Shown here one piece after another: positions 17,839 through 27,241 of a stretch of 64,000 nt of DNA. Within the stretch, counting starts at the first letter, position 1. The number at the start of each line of letters is the position of its first letter. Location: assembly GCA_028703175.1 (NCBI GenBank), contig JAQVNJ010000013.1, positions 7,955 through 71,954 on the forward strand, in the 5' to 3' direction. Position numbers and translations under genes: made by a program. The notes below the pieces were generated by a model. It saw only the letters and a list, made by a program, of their open reading frames with translations, did no database searches and was not told the DNA's origin. The DNA comes from JAAYCB01 sp012744395 (GTDB lineage: Bacteria; Planctomycetota; Planctomycetia; Pirellulales; Thermoguttaceae).

Positions 17839-20256
17839 TTACCGCCGAGGCCGGCCGACGAGGTCGCTCGTCGAGACCAGCTTCCACGTCTTGCCGCCGT
17901 CGGCCGACATGATCATCACCCGCCGGTCGCCGCGCTGGTCCGTGCGGTAGAACCAGTAGGTCGACCAGTAGTCGTAGGAGAGGAACAGCCGCCCCGTGCG
18001 ATCGATCGTCAGCCGGTGGTAGAACACGCTGTATTCCGACAGGGGCGGAATAATCAGTGCCTGGGGCGGTTGCCAATCGCCGTCCGGCGGTCTCCGCTGC
18101 TGGGCGAGCGTGGCGTAGCTGCTGGCCGGAAACGGCTCCTCTCCGGATCGCCAAACGCGCGAGACGAGGTGCAGCGCGTCGTCGCGGCCGCAGACCAGGC
18201 CGAGATAGGTCTGCCGCGGCTGGCCGGCGGTGGGCGCGGGCTCCGTCCAGCCGCCGCCGGAATCGTTGGGCTGGAGCGATCGGGCGTAGGGGAAGGGCCG
18301 CCCATGCGTTCCGGCCAGCACGTGCAGGTGGCCGCGGCTGTCCATCGTGATGCTCGGCGTGTTGTGCACGTCGTTGGCCGGCGGCCCGTGGCCGACCAGC
18401 GCCGGCTTGCCCAGCGTCTTCGTCCGCCGATCGTAGGTGACGACATACGTGGGGACGCCCGGCGCCTTTTCGGCCGGATCGGTCGCCTCGGCCCAGACGA
18501 CGTGGACCTTCGAGCCGCGCGAGACGATCGTCGACGGGCTGCCCGAGTGGAGCGACAGGCCGATCGACTGCCGCGAGATCAGGATCGGCTCACCGATCAC
18601 GATCCGCCCGCCCTGCTTCTCCGGCACGAACAACTCCAGGTCGTTGATCCGCCGCCAGATCAACTTCGGATCGGCGGCGGTCTGGGTGAAGCGGGCAATC
18701 GGCGGGGGGTAGTCGCCGCCGTTGTGCCCCGAGAACTGCTCCAGGTCGAAGGATTGGGATCGGCCCTGGCGCGGGGGAAGCGGCCAGGCTGCGAAGGTTT
18801 TGCCCCCGTCGGCCGAATGCAGCAGCGCCGCTCGGCGCGACGCACGCGCCAGCAGGTAGACGCCGCCATCGGCATCGAACGCCAGCTTGTTCGACGCCGA
18901 GCGGAACGGCTGCCGCGCGAGCTCCTCGTCGCCCGAGGTGACCGCGTCGCGGAGCGAGGTCTCGACCCACTGGCCGCCGCGCCAGCTGGCGATGCCGCCT
19001 TCCGTATTCAGGAACGGCCGGTTCTCAACATCGAAATAGACCTGCGTTGCCCGCGGGAAGTCAGCCAGGTAGCCGAACTGCTCGTTCTCGTGCTGATAGG
19101 GTTTCAGCACGAGGGGAATCGCGAACGGCTCGGCGGCCGGCGCGCGGCCCGGCCTGACCGTCAGCGTGCTGTAGGTGGAGAACTGCCGCTGGCCCGCGGG
19201 CGTCGCCCTGAGATGGACGCGCGCCTCGCTGGCGGGAACCGTGTAGCGAACCCGAACCTTCGCCGATCGCTTGCCCGCGATGGCCACTTCGCTCTCGGCG
19301 AGGCTGGCCGGCCAGGTCTTGCCGGGGAACTCCAGCTCGAGGCGGATCGTCCGCTTCCGCTCGGCGTTGTTATCGACTTCGAAGGCGATCTCCGCCTGGC
19401 TGCCGGGCTGGCCATAGGCGGTCCGGCTGTAGGGGGCGAGCAACCAGCGATTCTCCGCCAGGGGAAACCACGACTCGGCGTGCGGAGTCCAGAGCGGCAG
19501 GTTGGGGTAGAGATCGCCGTCGTCCCAGCGGGTGACCCCGTCGATCTGGACCGTCGCCCGGCCGCGCGGCAGGTGCAGCCGCCAGGGGACGGCGTCGCGG
19601 CTGGGCGTTGCCGGCACGCTTCCCGAGGCCGCGCCCCTGGAATCGGCGGCCAGCCGGGCGACCTGGCGGCCTTTGCCGTCATAGACGGCGGCCTCCTCAA
19701 CCCCCTCCGGCAGGCCGGTGATCTCGATGCCGAACGGGCCGGACCGCGGCAGGAAACAGACGTCGCGGGGCTGGTCCGGGTCGAGCAGCACGATCGGCTC
19801 CTCGCGCCGCGCGTCGCGGTGGCCCCGCGCGGTCTCGATCAGGTAGTGCGCCGAGTTCGTTTGAAAGCCCCAGGCGATCTCGTCGCCGTAGCGATCGTTG
19901 GAGACCGTGATGTTCAGCCCGTACACGCCCCTGCGCTCGACGCGCGTGGAAAGCCTGGCGGTCTGGACCGGCCCGAGGCCGCTGCCGCGGGCGCGCTGGT
20001 CGTCGGGAATCGTCACGTCTTGGATCACCCGCCGGTCCGGCCCGACGAGGATCGCGCGGAGATCGGCCGTGCGGCCGGATCGGTTGCGGTCGCGTTTTTC
20101 CACGACGATCACCAGCTCGCCCGGCTCGGCGAGAAAATAGGCGCCGCCCGTGCCCCCGATCAGGAACGGGGCCCGCCCGGCTTCCTCCTGGGCGCTGGCG
20201 GAGCTTGCGACGAGGACCGCTGCCAGGAGCAGCTGCGAAATTCGTGTGAGATTCAT
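17839..20256 (-). CDS. secreted BNR-repeat (sialidase-like) protein, 805 aa
   Basis: The protein has a signal peptide ending ASSASA, an N-terminal beta-sandwich region (about residues 30-190), a middle region with Ig-like character, and a C-terminal beta-propeller (about 400-805). The propeller contains Asp-box motifs SADGGKTF and SADGGKTW and a BNR_4-type HNTPSITMDSRGHLHVL segment. The fold suits sialidases or polysaccharide lyases, but the catalytic Arg triad of true sialidases cannot be placed by eye. Its ATG overlaps the stop of the VWA gene (ATGA at 20253-20256), making it the last gene of the moxR operon and a possible secreted client of it. Confidence 0.75.
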   Translation of the reverse strand: MNLTRISQLLLAAVLVASSASAQEEAGRAPFLIGGTGGAYFLAEPGELVIVVEKRDRNRSGRTADLRAILVGPDRRVIQDVTIPDDQRARGSGLGPVQTARLSTRVERRGVYGLNITVSNDRYGDEIAWGFQTNSAHYLIETARGHRDARREEPIVLLDPDQPRDVCFLPRSGPFGIEITGLPEGVEEAAVYDGKGRQVARLAADSRGAASGSVPATPSRDAVPWRLHLPRGRATVQIDGVTRWDDGDLYPNLPLWTPHAESWFPLAENRWLLAPYSRTAYGQPGSQAEIAFEVDNNAERKRTIRLELEFPGKTWPASLAESEVAIAGKRSAKVRVRYTVPASEARVHLRATPAGQRQFSTYSTLTVRPGRAPAAEPFAIPLVLKPYQHENEQFGYLADFPRATQVYFDVENRPFLNTEGGIASWRGGQWVETSLRDAVTSGDEELARQPFRSASNKLAFDADGGVYLLARASRRAALLHSADGGKTFAAWPLPPRQGRSQSFDLEQFSGHNGGDYPPPIARFTQTAADPKLIWRRINDLELFVPEKQGGRIVIGEPILISRQSIGLSLHSGSPSTIVSRGSKVHVVWAEATDPAEKAPGVPTYVVTYDRRTKTLGKPALVGHGPPANDVHNTPSITMDSRGHLHVLAGTHGRPFPYARSLQPNDSGGGWTEPAPTAGQPRQTYLGLVCGRDDALHLVSRVWRSGEEPFPASSYATLAQQRRPPDGDWQPPQALIIPPLSEYSVFYHRLTIDRTGRLFLSYDYWSTYWFYRTDQRGDRRVMIMSADGGKTWKLVSTSDLVGRPRR

Positions 20257-22844
20257 GGCTTGGGACCTTGGTGCGGGTGATTGCGGTCTGGATCTGGATT
20301 CCGCTCCGAGCGCGGGCTCGGGGCGCTGCGCCCTGCGGTTGCCGGATCACGTGGAAACACGGCGGGCAGCCGCCGGACGGCCAGGTCAGCCAGAAACGCC
20401 AGTATCGCCGCAAACAGGAGACAATGCCACACCGGCACGAGCCGCGTCCGCGGAGCCGCGCCCGGAGCCAGCAGTTGGCCGGGCGCCGGATGGAACCTTC
20501 CGCCCGTGGCAGAGGCGATCTCCTTCAACAAGGCGACGTTCGTCTCCCGCGGCGCAAGCTCATCGGGCCAATCGATGCAGACGGCTGTCTTGCCGGAGAA
20601 CACCCGCTGACCGGCGATCGTTGCGGTGACGGTGAACTGGTACGTCCCCAGTTGCAGCGCGGGCGTCTCCAGGGCGTACTTGCCCGCCGCGACGCGCGGC
20701 ATGGGCGATTCCCGCCTCTCGCCGTCGGGCCGGGTCCCCTGGAGCGAAACCTGGACATCTGCCTCAGGCCGGTCGCCGAGGGGTGGGGCGTCGACCGTGA
20801 CGATCGTTGCCGCCAGGGCCCGCCGAGCGTGCAGCCGCCAGCCGCCGGCGCCGCCGGGACGGATGGCTTGCCGAACCAGCGTTGTCCAGAGCGGCTCCCA
20901 GCCGGACCAGGTCTTCCACGGCCGCGACCAGGAGCCGTCGAGATCCGACGTGAAGACGGCCGCCGTTCCCGCGCCGCACCGCCACCAGGCGGCGAGCGGG
21001 TCGCCGGCCTCGGCAAGCATGGCGATGCTGGCTGCGGGCTTTGCCTTGGTCTCCACATAACCGAGCAGGCTGGGCGGCTTGCCGAACGTCTGCGGCAGCG
21101 CCGGCCCGTATGCGGGCAAAAACGGCTGCTCGTGAATCCCGAAGCGGGCCGCCTTGGCGGTCTCTCGTGCGAAGACATCGGGCAGTTCGCGGGCATTCCG
21201 GCAGAGGTGGAAACTGCCGCCGCCGAGCTCGGCGATCGTCCGCAGCAGCGGCTCGGCTGCCCGCTCGCCAATTGCCACGGTCGAGATCGTGATCCCCGAG
21301 GCGGCCACGCCGCGTGCCAGAGCGTCGAAATCGCCCGGATAGGAAATGCCGTCGGTGAGCACGATGATGTGCTTCAGATCTGCAAAACTCTCGTCCAAGG
21401 CGAGGTGGGCTTTTTCGATCGCCGGCAGCATGTTCGTGCCGCCGCCGGCGGAGAGCGTGTCGACCTGGCGGAGGACCTTCTGCTTGTCCGTGCACGGCTG
21501 GAGCGGGGCGATCCACCGGTTGGTCTCCTGGAAGGCGACGACCCCCAACTCGTCGCGAGCGTCAAGCATCTCGACGGTTCGCCGCACGGCCTGCTGGGCC
21601 AGCCCGATCGCCCCTCCCTCTTCCATCGAGCCCGATTGGTCGATGACCAGCACGATCGCCAGCGAGGGCCGTTGCGAGCGCGCCTCGTAGCGGCAGGCGA
21701 CCGGCAGGAGCTGTTCGAGCGGGTGGTCGCGGTAGCCGCCCGCGGTGAGCGAATCCGCGCCGCCGATCACCAGCAGCCCGCCCGCCAGGCGGCGGACGTA
21801 GGCGGCAATCGCCTCCGCCTGTTGCGGCGTGAAGGCCGCCGCCGGGATGTTCGCCGCCACGACCAGGTCATATCGATCAAGCCCGCCGGCATCGCCGGGC
21901 AGGTCCTCCACCGAGAACGCGTGAGGCTCGATTCTCAATCGCCGCAGCAGGCTTTCAAGCCGGGCGAAATCCGCGTCACCCTTGCCGACAAGAAGCGCGC
22001 GAGCCGGGGATGACGGCCAGACGATCGCCCGAGCGAGATTGTTCTCCGGCCGCGTGTCCTCGAATCCTTCGAGGCGGGCCTGGAACTCGGCGTTCGGCTC
22101 ATCGAGCAGCCGGGCGGAGAGAAGAACCGTCGCCTCGCGCTGCTCAACGGCCACCTCGCGGCGCTCGACCTGAAGGCCGTCGCGGAGAAAGACCACCTCG
22201 CCCCGCGAGGGCCGATCCGAACGGATCGTGAGCTGGAGGGTGAAATCTTCGCCCGGGCGGACCGTCCCCGGCGAGTCGAAAGCCGCGATCCAGGTTTCCG
22301 GTCCGGTTGTTGCCGCCAGCGGCACGGTGTCGACGGGGCTCTGGAGGGCCGCGGCCGCGGCAAGCAGATTGCCGGCAACCGTCGCGTTTCCATCGCTGAG
22401 GAGCACCGTGCGCTCGCTCGCCCGGGGAAACGCCGCGGCGGCTGCCGCCTCCAGCCCGGCGGCCAGGTCGGTGGCCAGCCGATCGGCCGATTCACCGGCC
22501 GTTGCGGCAAACGGCACGACGACCATGCGACCCGGACCGGCTCCGCTCTGGGCATCTTCAACGTATCTCTTGGCGGCCGCGGCGCCGCCTTCCGAGATGC
22601 TCGCGCTGCGGTCCACAAGCAGCACAGCGCAGCGCTCGTCAGAATCCTCGACAACAACCGGACCGGCCAACGCGAAAACCAACAGCGAAACAGTCAGCAG
22701 ACGCAACGCCAGCGTCGCCAGCCTTCTCGCCAGCGGCTCGCGGGCGAGGCTCGCCCGCGAGGCAAGCGCCAGCACCGGCAGGAGGAGCAGCGCCGCCAGC
22801 ACGGCCGGGTGGGCAAGTCGCAGGCTTTGAAGAAGATCGCTCAT
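20253..22844 (-). CDS. membrane protein with two VWA domains
   Basis: This 863-residue protein has two N-terminal transmembrane helices (about 14-30 and 42-62). A first von Willebrand A-like domain starts near residue 72 with an intact DxSxS (DRSAS, 78-82). A glutamine-amidotransferase-like segment (about 285-385, LLVIGGADSLTAGGY) follows. A second VWA domain starts near 394 with MIDAS DQSGS (402-406), and a transmembrane helix lies near the end. This is the BatB/BatC-like large component found next to moxR and DUF58 genes in Bacteroidetes and Planctomycetes, thought to act in metal-dependent assembly or maturation. The ATG at 22844 lies two bases after the previous stop; in-frame ATGs upstream are possible. 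Confidence 0.82.
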   Translation of the reverse strand: MSDLLQSLRLAHPAVLAALLLLPVLALASRASLAREPLARRLATLALRLLTVSLLVFALAGPVVVEDSDERCAVLLVDRSASISEGGAAAAKRYVEDAQSGAGPGRMVVVPFAATAGESADRLATDLAAGLEAAAAAAFPRASERTVLLSDGNATVAGNLLAAAAALQSPVDTVPLAATTGPETWIAAFDSPGTVRPGEDFTLQLTIRSDRPSRGEVVFLRDGLQVERREVAVEQREATVLLSARLLDEPNAEFQARLEGFEDTRPENNLARAIVWPSSPARALLVGKGDADFARLESLLRRLRIEPHAFSVEDLPGDAGGLDRYDLVVAANIPAAAFTPQQAEAIAAYVRRLAGGLLVIGGADSLTAGGYRDHPLEQLLPVACRYEARSQRPSLAIVLVIDQSGSMEEGGAIGLAQQAVRRTVEMLDARDELGVVAFQETNRWIAPLQPCTDKQKVLRQVDTLSAGGGTNMLPAIEKAHLALDESFADLKHIIVLTDGISYPGDFDALARGVAASGITISTVAIGERAAEPLLRTIAELGGGSFHLCRNARELPDVFARETAKAARFGIHEQPFLPAYGPALPQTFGKPPSLLGYVETKAKPAASIAMLAEAGDPLAAWWRCGAGTAAVFTSDLDGSWSRPWKTWSGWEPLWTTLVRQAIRPGGAGGWRLHARRALAATIVTVDAPPLGDRPEADVQVSLQGTRPDGERRESPMPRVAAGKYALETPALQLGTYQFTVTATIAGQRVFSGKTAVCIDWPDELAPRETNVALLKEIASATGGRFHPAPGQLLAPGAAPRTRLVPVWHCLLFAAILAFLADLAVRRLPAVFPRDPATAGRSAPSPRSERNPDPDRNHPHQGPKP

Positions 22845-22846
22845 CT

Positions 22847-23590
22847 TCAGCAGGTCCATCGCCGGTGGTAAGAAAACCATTCGAGGGCCAACAGCAACAT
22901 CGCCGTGCACACGGCCCAGGGCCATAGGGGCGCCACCCGGCGGGCCCGCGGCTGGTCCGCCGGCCCGAGCGAGCCGGCCGGTCGCCCCGTCTCGCGGACG
23001 TCTTGTTCCGTGCCCGCGGAATACTGCGGGCCGATCGCGTGGATTTCAAGCCGAGTCGCCGGCGCAGCCAACTCGGCGGCGACGCGGACGGCCTGTCTCA
23101 TGCGAGACGGCCGAGCGACGGCCGTCAGCCGATCGACAGCCGCCGCCAGGCGGTTCCGATCCTGTTGCCGGCCGCAGACCAATACGGCCGCGCCCGCGGT
23201 TGAGATCACGACGCCATGCTCGCGTTCGCCAAGCGAACGGATCACGGACTGGGCGGCCTGCTTTGCCTGGTCGAGACGGTTTGCCTGGCCGCCCGGGGCC
23301 GCCGTATCGAGTGAATTGTCGATCAGCAGGACGACCGTTCTGGGCCTGTTCCAGCAGGGGTCCGCCGCGGCAAACACGATCAGGCCCAGAATGGCCATGT
23401 GAATCGCCGCCGAGCGGACGCGACGGCGGCGCCAGAGTCTGGCGCTGGTGCGCGGCTCGCCCAGGATCCGCAGCCAGAGGCGCCCGGTTGCCACCTCGAC
23501 GCGCCCCGGGCGGATCGCACGCAGGTAGACGAGCACGATCGCGGCGGCGGCCAGCCCCCAGAGGAGCGCCGCAGGGCGGATCAGGATCAT
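22847..23590 (-). CDS. BatA-type membrane protein
   Basis: This 247-residue protein starts MILIRPAALLWGL with a first transmembrane helix, a short basic loop typical of the N-terminal BatA domain (ILGEPRTSARLWRRRRVRSA), and a second helix (HMAILGLIVFAAA). A degenerate VWA-like domain (VVLLIDNSLDTA) and a C-terminal transmembrane segment follow. The MIDAS reads DNSLD rather than DxSxS, so metal binding may be impaired. It sits between the DUF58 gene (11-base gap) and the two-VWA gene (two-base gap), in the conserved order of this operon type. Confidence 0.78.
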   Translation of the reverse strand: MILIRPAALLWGLAAAAIVLVYLRAIRPGRVEVATGRLWLRILGEPRTSARLWRRRRVRSAAIHMAILGLIVFAAADPCWNRPRTVVLLIDNSLDTAAPGGQANRLDQAKQAAQSVIRSLGEREHGVVISTAGAAVLVCGRQQDRNRLAAAVDRLTAVARPSRMRQAVRVAAELAAPATRLEIHAIGPQYSAGTEQDVRETGRPAGSLGPADQPRARRVAPLWPWAVCTAMLLLALEWFSYHRRWTC

Positions 23591-23601
23591 CGCCGGGGCA
23601 A

Positions 23602-24486
23602 TCACGCGAATCGGCTCCTGGTTCGGATCACCTCCTGCAAGACGCGCTGCTCGGGCAGATCGAGCCCCGCCCTGACATAGGGCACGCGCCATTTCCGGCA
23701 ATAGCGTCGCGGCAGTTCCCGCTGCTCGGCCAGAAGCTCGCCGTAGCGGCGCAGGTGTGCTCTGGTAATCGTGACCTGCCACAGGTCACCGCTTTCGACG
23801 TCGACCAGTTCCAGGTCGCCCGGCGCGACCTCGCCTGCCTCGCGCGGGTCGTGGATGTGGACCACGCGCGGCGAGCAACCGGCCAGCCGCAACACATCGA
23901 GCCCGGCGCAAGATGCCTCGGCCTCGCCCAGATCGCTGATCACGACCACGTGCCGAGGGCCGCCGCGGCGGTGGCGGGCGAACCGTTCGGCCGCCCGACG
24001 GAGATTCGTCCCGCCGCGTCCGGGCGCGAGCCGCGCCAGCTCGCGCAAGAGCGCGCCGGCGCGCCCCTTGCCTCGCAATGGGCCGATCGGCTGCTCGAGC
24101 CGATCGGAAAACGTGAGAAGGGTCAACTCGGCCTGCTGATCGAGCGCAACGTAGCCCAGGGCCGCGGCGATTCGGGCCGCCAGGGTGAATCTGGCAACCG
24201 GCGTGCCCAGTCCCATGCTGGCCGACGCGTCGAGCAGCAGGTGCACGCGGCAGTCGCGCTGGACGGCGAATTGCCGGACGCGGAGTTCATCGTGGCGGGC
24301 ACAGACGCTCCAATCGATCTGCCGGTAATCGTCGCCGGCGGCGTAGTCGCGATAGCCGCTCAGCTCGGTGCCCCCGCAAGGCAGGCGCGGCGCGGCTTGG
24401 GCCAATATTCCGCCTCCGCAGCGGCGCGCGGCCAGGGCCAGGCGTTCCAGGCGGGGCAGATCGTCGAATCTCACCGTGCTGGCCAT
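23602..24486 (-). CDS. DUF58 domain protein
   Basis: This 294-residue protein carries the DUF58 signature (SGYRDYAAGDDYRQIDWSVCAR) followed by a VWA-like fold with HLLLDASASMG, an intact DxSxS motif. DUF58 proteins are encoded next to MoxR ATPases and are thought to deliver substrates or metals to them. The start at 24486 overlaps the 3' end of moxR by 16 bases, so translation is coupled. Confidence 0.9.
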   Translation of the reverse strand: MASTVRFDDLPRLERLALAARRCGGGILAQAAPRLPCGGTELSGYRDYAAGDDYRQIDWSVCARHDELRVRQFAVQRDCRVHLLLDASASMGLGTPVARFTLAARIAAALGYVALDQQAELTLLTFSDRLEQPIGPLRGKGRAGALLRELARLAPGRGGTNLRRAAERFARHRRGGPRHVVVISDLGEAEASCAGLDVLRLAGCSPRVVHIHDPREAGEVAPGDLELVDVESGDLWQVTITRAHLRRYGELLAEQRELPRRYCRKWRVPYVRAGLDLPEQRVLQEVIRTRSRFA

Positions 24487-25463
24487 TTCGCCACGATCCG
24501 ATCGAGCAGAGCATCGGGCGCGATGCCTTCGGCTAGCCCCTCGTAGTTGAGCGAAATCCGGTGCCGCAACGCCATCGGCAGGGCCTGGCGGATGTCCGCG
24601 GCGGCAGCCTCGCCGCGGCCGGCCAGGATCGCCTTTGCCTTGGCGGCCAGGATGACCGCCTGGGCCCCGCGCGGCCCCGCGCCGTGACGGACATACTGCC
24701 GGACCGCGTCCGGCGCGCCGGCCTGGCCGGGATCGGTCGCCAGCACCAGCCCGATCGCCTGCCGGCGCAAGTCGGCCGCGATCGGGACCTGGCGGATGCA
24801 CGCGCCCATTTCCAGGACTTCGGCGCCGGTCAGGACAGGCTGAATTGTGACCGTTGCGGCCTCCGTTGTCCGATCGAGAATCTGTTCGAGGTCGCTTGCG
24901 TCGGCGCGCTTTATCGTGAGCTTGAACAGAAACCGGTCGAGCTGCGCGTCCGGCAGGGGAAACGTGCCTTCCGCCTCCAGCGGGTTTTGCGTGGCGATTA
25001 CGAAATGGGGCCGAGGCAGCTCGAAGCTCTCGGTGGAGACCGTGACGCGCGCGTCGTCCATCGCTTCGAGCAGGGCCGACTGGGTCTTGGGCATCGCCCG
25101 GCTGACGTGGTCGGCAAGCACAATGTTGGCAAACAGGGGACCTCTCTGGAATTCAAACGTCCGCCGTCCCTGCGGCGTCTCCATGATCACGTAGGTGCCG
25201 ATGATGTCGGCTGTCATCAGGTCCGGCGTGCATTGGATTCGCTGGAAAGAGACGTCAACGACGTTGGCCAGCGCCCGGGCGAGGGTCGTCTTTCCCGTTC
25301 CGGGGAGCCCCTCCAGGAGGACGTGCCCGCCGGCGGCCAGTGCCGTCAAAACCCCCTCGACGACCGATTCCTGGCCGACGAACGCCTTGCCGATTTCGCG
25401 TCGCATCTTCTCGAAGCGGCCGCGGAACCGATCCAGCCTTTCCTCCAAATTGGCGATGCTCAT
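24471..25463 (-). CDS. MoxR-family AAA+ ATPase with altered Walker B
   Basis: This 330-residue MoxR ATPase is a chaperone-like AAA+ protein that works with DUF58/VWA partners. The Walker A is intact (EGLPGTGKTT, 51-60), as are the sensor-1 region (FVIATQNPLEAEGTFPLPDAQ) and the C-terminal lid (GAGPRGAQAVILAAKA). The Walker B reads IVLADHVSRAMPKTQ: the family consensus is LADEINRAPPKTQ, so the hydrolytic Glu is His119 and the following segment is also changed. ATP binding should persist, while hydrolysis may be weak. It is the first gene of the five-gene operon running to 17839. Confidence 0.9.
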   Translation of the reverse strand: MSIANLEERLDRFRGRFEKMRREIGKAFVGQESVVEGVLTALAAGGHVLLEGLPGTGKTTLARALANVVDVSFQRIQCTPDLMTADIIGTYVIMETPQGRRTFEFQRGPLFANIVLADHVSRAMPKTQSALLEAMDDARVTVSTESFELPRPHFVIATQNPLEAEGTFPLPDAQLDRFLFKLTIKRADASDLEQILDRTTEAATVTIQPVLTGAEVLEMGACIRQVPIAADLRRQAIGLVLATDPGQAGAPDAVRQYVRHGAGPRGAQAVILAAKAKAILAGRGEAAAADIRQALPMALRHRISLNYEGLAEGIAPDALLDRIVAKWPAR

Positions 25464-25936
25464 CGTGGAGAACTCCGGGGGAGTTGCCGATCGTTTGAGC
25501 GGCCCGGTCCCCATCTTGCCGCCGTGCAGCCCTTGCGGCGGGGGAGACGTGGCTTGTGCAACGCCGACCTCACCGGGTCCGAGCCGTGAGGGAAGTATCC
25601 TCGGCGAATCCGACCGCGTCAAGCGACAGGCGTCGATTCGAGGCGGAGCAGGCATCAGGAAGAGAGCCTTTTCGGCCAAGCGGACCGCGGCCCTTGCCAT
25701 GGGGCATCCGTTTCCGCCAGTCCGGGCCGCCCCCCTTGGCGAAGAAACCACCAAATCCCGCCAACGCTTGACGCCGAACCAGCGTGCCGCTATCGATAGG
25801 GACAGCAACCGCGACAAACTCCAAGCCAGTTCACGGATCAAAGCAGGCGGAACTCGGGTCTCACCATGCAGGGGGTCGACGTGATCGCATTCTCCCGTTC
25901 GCCGCACTCCTCAGACAACCGATCGGGCGGCTCCGC
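25464..25936. other. divergent intergenic region between moxR and the MFS gene
   Basis: No gene, hairpin terminator or repeat is supported here. It must contain promoters for two divergent transcripts, but none was recognised with confidence. Confidence 0.45.
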
Positions 25937-27202
25937 ATGTCCATAGCACCGGCAACGCCCCCCTCTTCCGCCTCCTGGAAATGGTGGGTCAGTGGCCTGC
26001 TGCTGCTGGCCACGATGATCAATTACATGGACCGGCAGACGCTGGCGAACCTCTCCGTGCGGATCACCGATGAATTCGGGCTCTCCCAGGAGCAGTACGG
26101 CGATATCGAACTCGTCTTCGGCTGGGGGTTCGCCGTCGGCTCCTTGACCTTCGGCATCCTCGCCGATCGCATCAACGTCCGCGTCCTCTATCCGGTTGTC
26201 CTGCTCGGATGGTCGGCGGTGGGCGTCGCCACGGGCCTGTCGCGCGGCCACGGCTCGCTCCTGGCGTGCCGCGCGATCCTCGGCTTCTTCGAGGCCGGCC
26301 ACTGGCCCTGTGCGCTCCGCACGACACAATCCACCCTTTCGGCCGACGATCGCCTGATGGGCAACAGCGTTCTGCAAAGCGGGGCGTCGCTGGGCGCTAT
26401 CTTCACGCCCCTGGTGATCCGTGCGATCGTCGGCGGCAACACCGCCCCCGGAGTTTGGCGCCTGCCGTTTTTCGTCGTCGGTGCGAGCGGGGCGTTGTGG
26501 GTCGTCGCGTGGCTGTCGCTCGTTCGGCGCGGCGACCTGAAAATCGGCGGTCGAACCACCGGCGACGCCTCGCCGAGTAGACGTGACTGGTGGATGGGTT
26601 TGGCGGGCGACCGCCGCTTCTGGGCGCTGGTGATCATGGTCGTTTGCATCAACAGCGTCTGGCAGTTGATTCGGGCGTGGCTGCCGAAGTTCTTGCAGCA
26701 AGGTCGCGGTTACGACGAAGCGAGCATGCTGTATTTCAATTCCGCCTACTATGTCGCCACGGATGTCGGTTGCCTGCTGGCCGGCGGACTGGGGTTGTGG
26801 CTCGCCCGCCACGGCTTGCAGGCTCACCGCGCGCGGCTCCTGGTGTTTGGCCTCTGCTCGATCCTCGCCGCGCTGACCACGCTGGCCGCGGCACTGCCGC
26901 GGGGCTGGCCGCTGCTCGCCGTCCTGCTGATTATCGGAGCGAGCACGCTCGGCCTGTTCCCCTGCTACTACTCCTTCACGCAGGAGATGGGTCGGCAGCA
27001 CGTCGGCAAAGCCACCGGCCTGTTGGCGACAATCGCCTGGGTCGCCTCCGCGCCGCTCCAGAAGTTCTTCGGAAGGCTCGTCGATCAGACAGGCTCCTTC
27101 GATCTCGGCTTGGCGGTGATCGGCTGGGCGCCGTGCGTCGCACTCGGCGCGATGCTTCTGCTCTGGCGGCACGGCGAAGCACAGGACGCCGAAACGGGCT
27201 GA
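25937..27202 (+). CDS. MFS transporter, anion:cation symporter (hexuronate-like) family
   Basis: This 421-residue protein has about 12 predicted transmembrane helices. The N-terminal half has NYMDRQTLANLSVRITDEF after TM1, the loop motif FGILADRINVRVLYP, and RAILGFFEAGHWPCALR in TM4; these are typical of the ACS branch (ExuT, GudP, sialate and glucarate carriers). The ATG at 25937 excludes an unrelated N-terminal extension. The substrate is probably an acidic sugar, fitting the sugar-catabolic genes in the window; this is inference. Confidence 0.88.
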   Translation: MSIAPATPPSSASWKWWVSGLLLLATMINYMDRQTLANLSVRITDEFGLSQEQYGDIELVFGWGFAVGSLTFGILADRINVRVLYPVVLLGWSAVGVATGLSRGHGSLLACRAILGFFEAGHWPCALRTTQSTLSADDRLMGNSVLQSGASLGAIFTPLVIRAIVGGNTAPGVWRLPFFVVGASGALWVVAWLSLVRRGDLKIGGRTTGDASPSRRDWWMGLAGDRRFWALVIMVVCINSVWQLIRAWLPKFLQQGRGYDEASMLYFNSAYYVATDVGCLLAGGLGLWLARHGLQAHRARLLVFGLCSILAALTTLAAALPRGWPLLAVLLIIGASTLGLFPCYYSFTQEMGRQHVGKATGLLATIAWVASAPLQKFFGRLVDQTGSFDLGLAVIGWAPCVALGAMLLLWRHGEAQDAETG

Positions 27203-27241
27203 ATGAGGCACGCGCATCCCCCGCCGCGAGACATCCGTGCG

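Noticed and set aside
17746..20280. An 844-codon plus-strand open frame
   Set aside because: It is the mirror of the BNR-protein gene, rich in Arg/Ala/Gly and without motifs.
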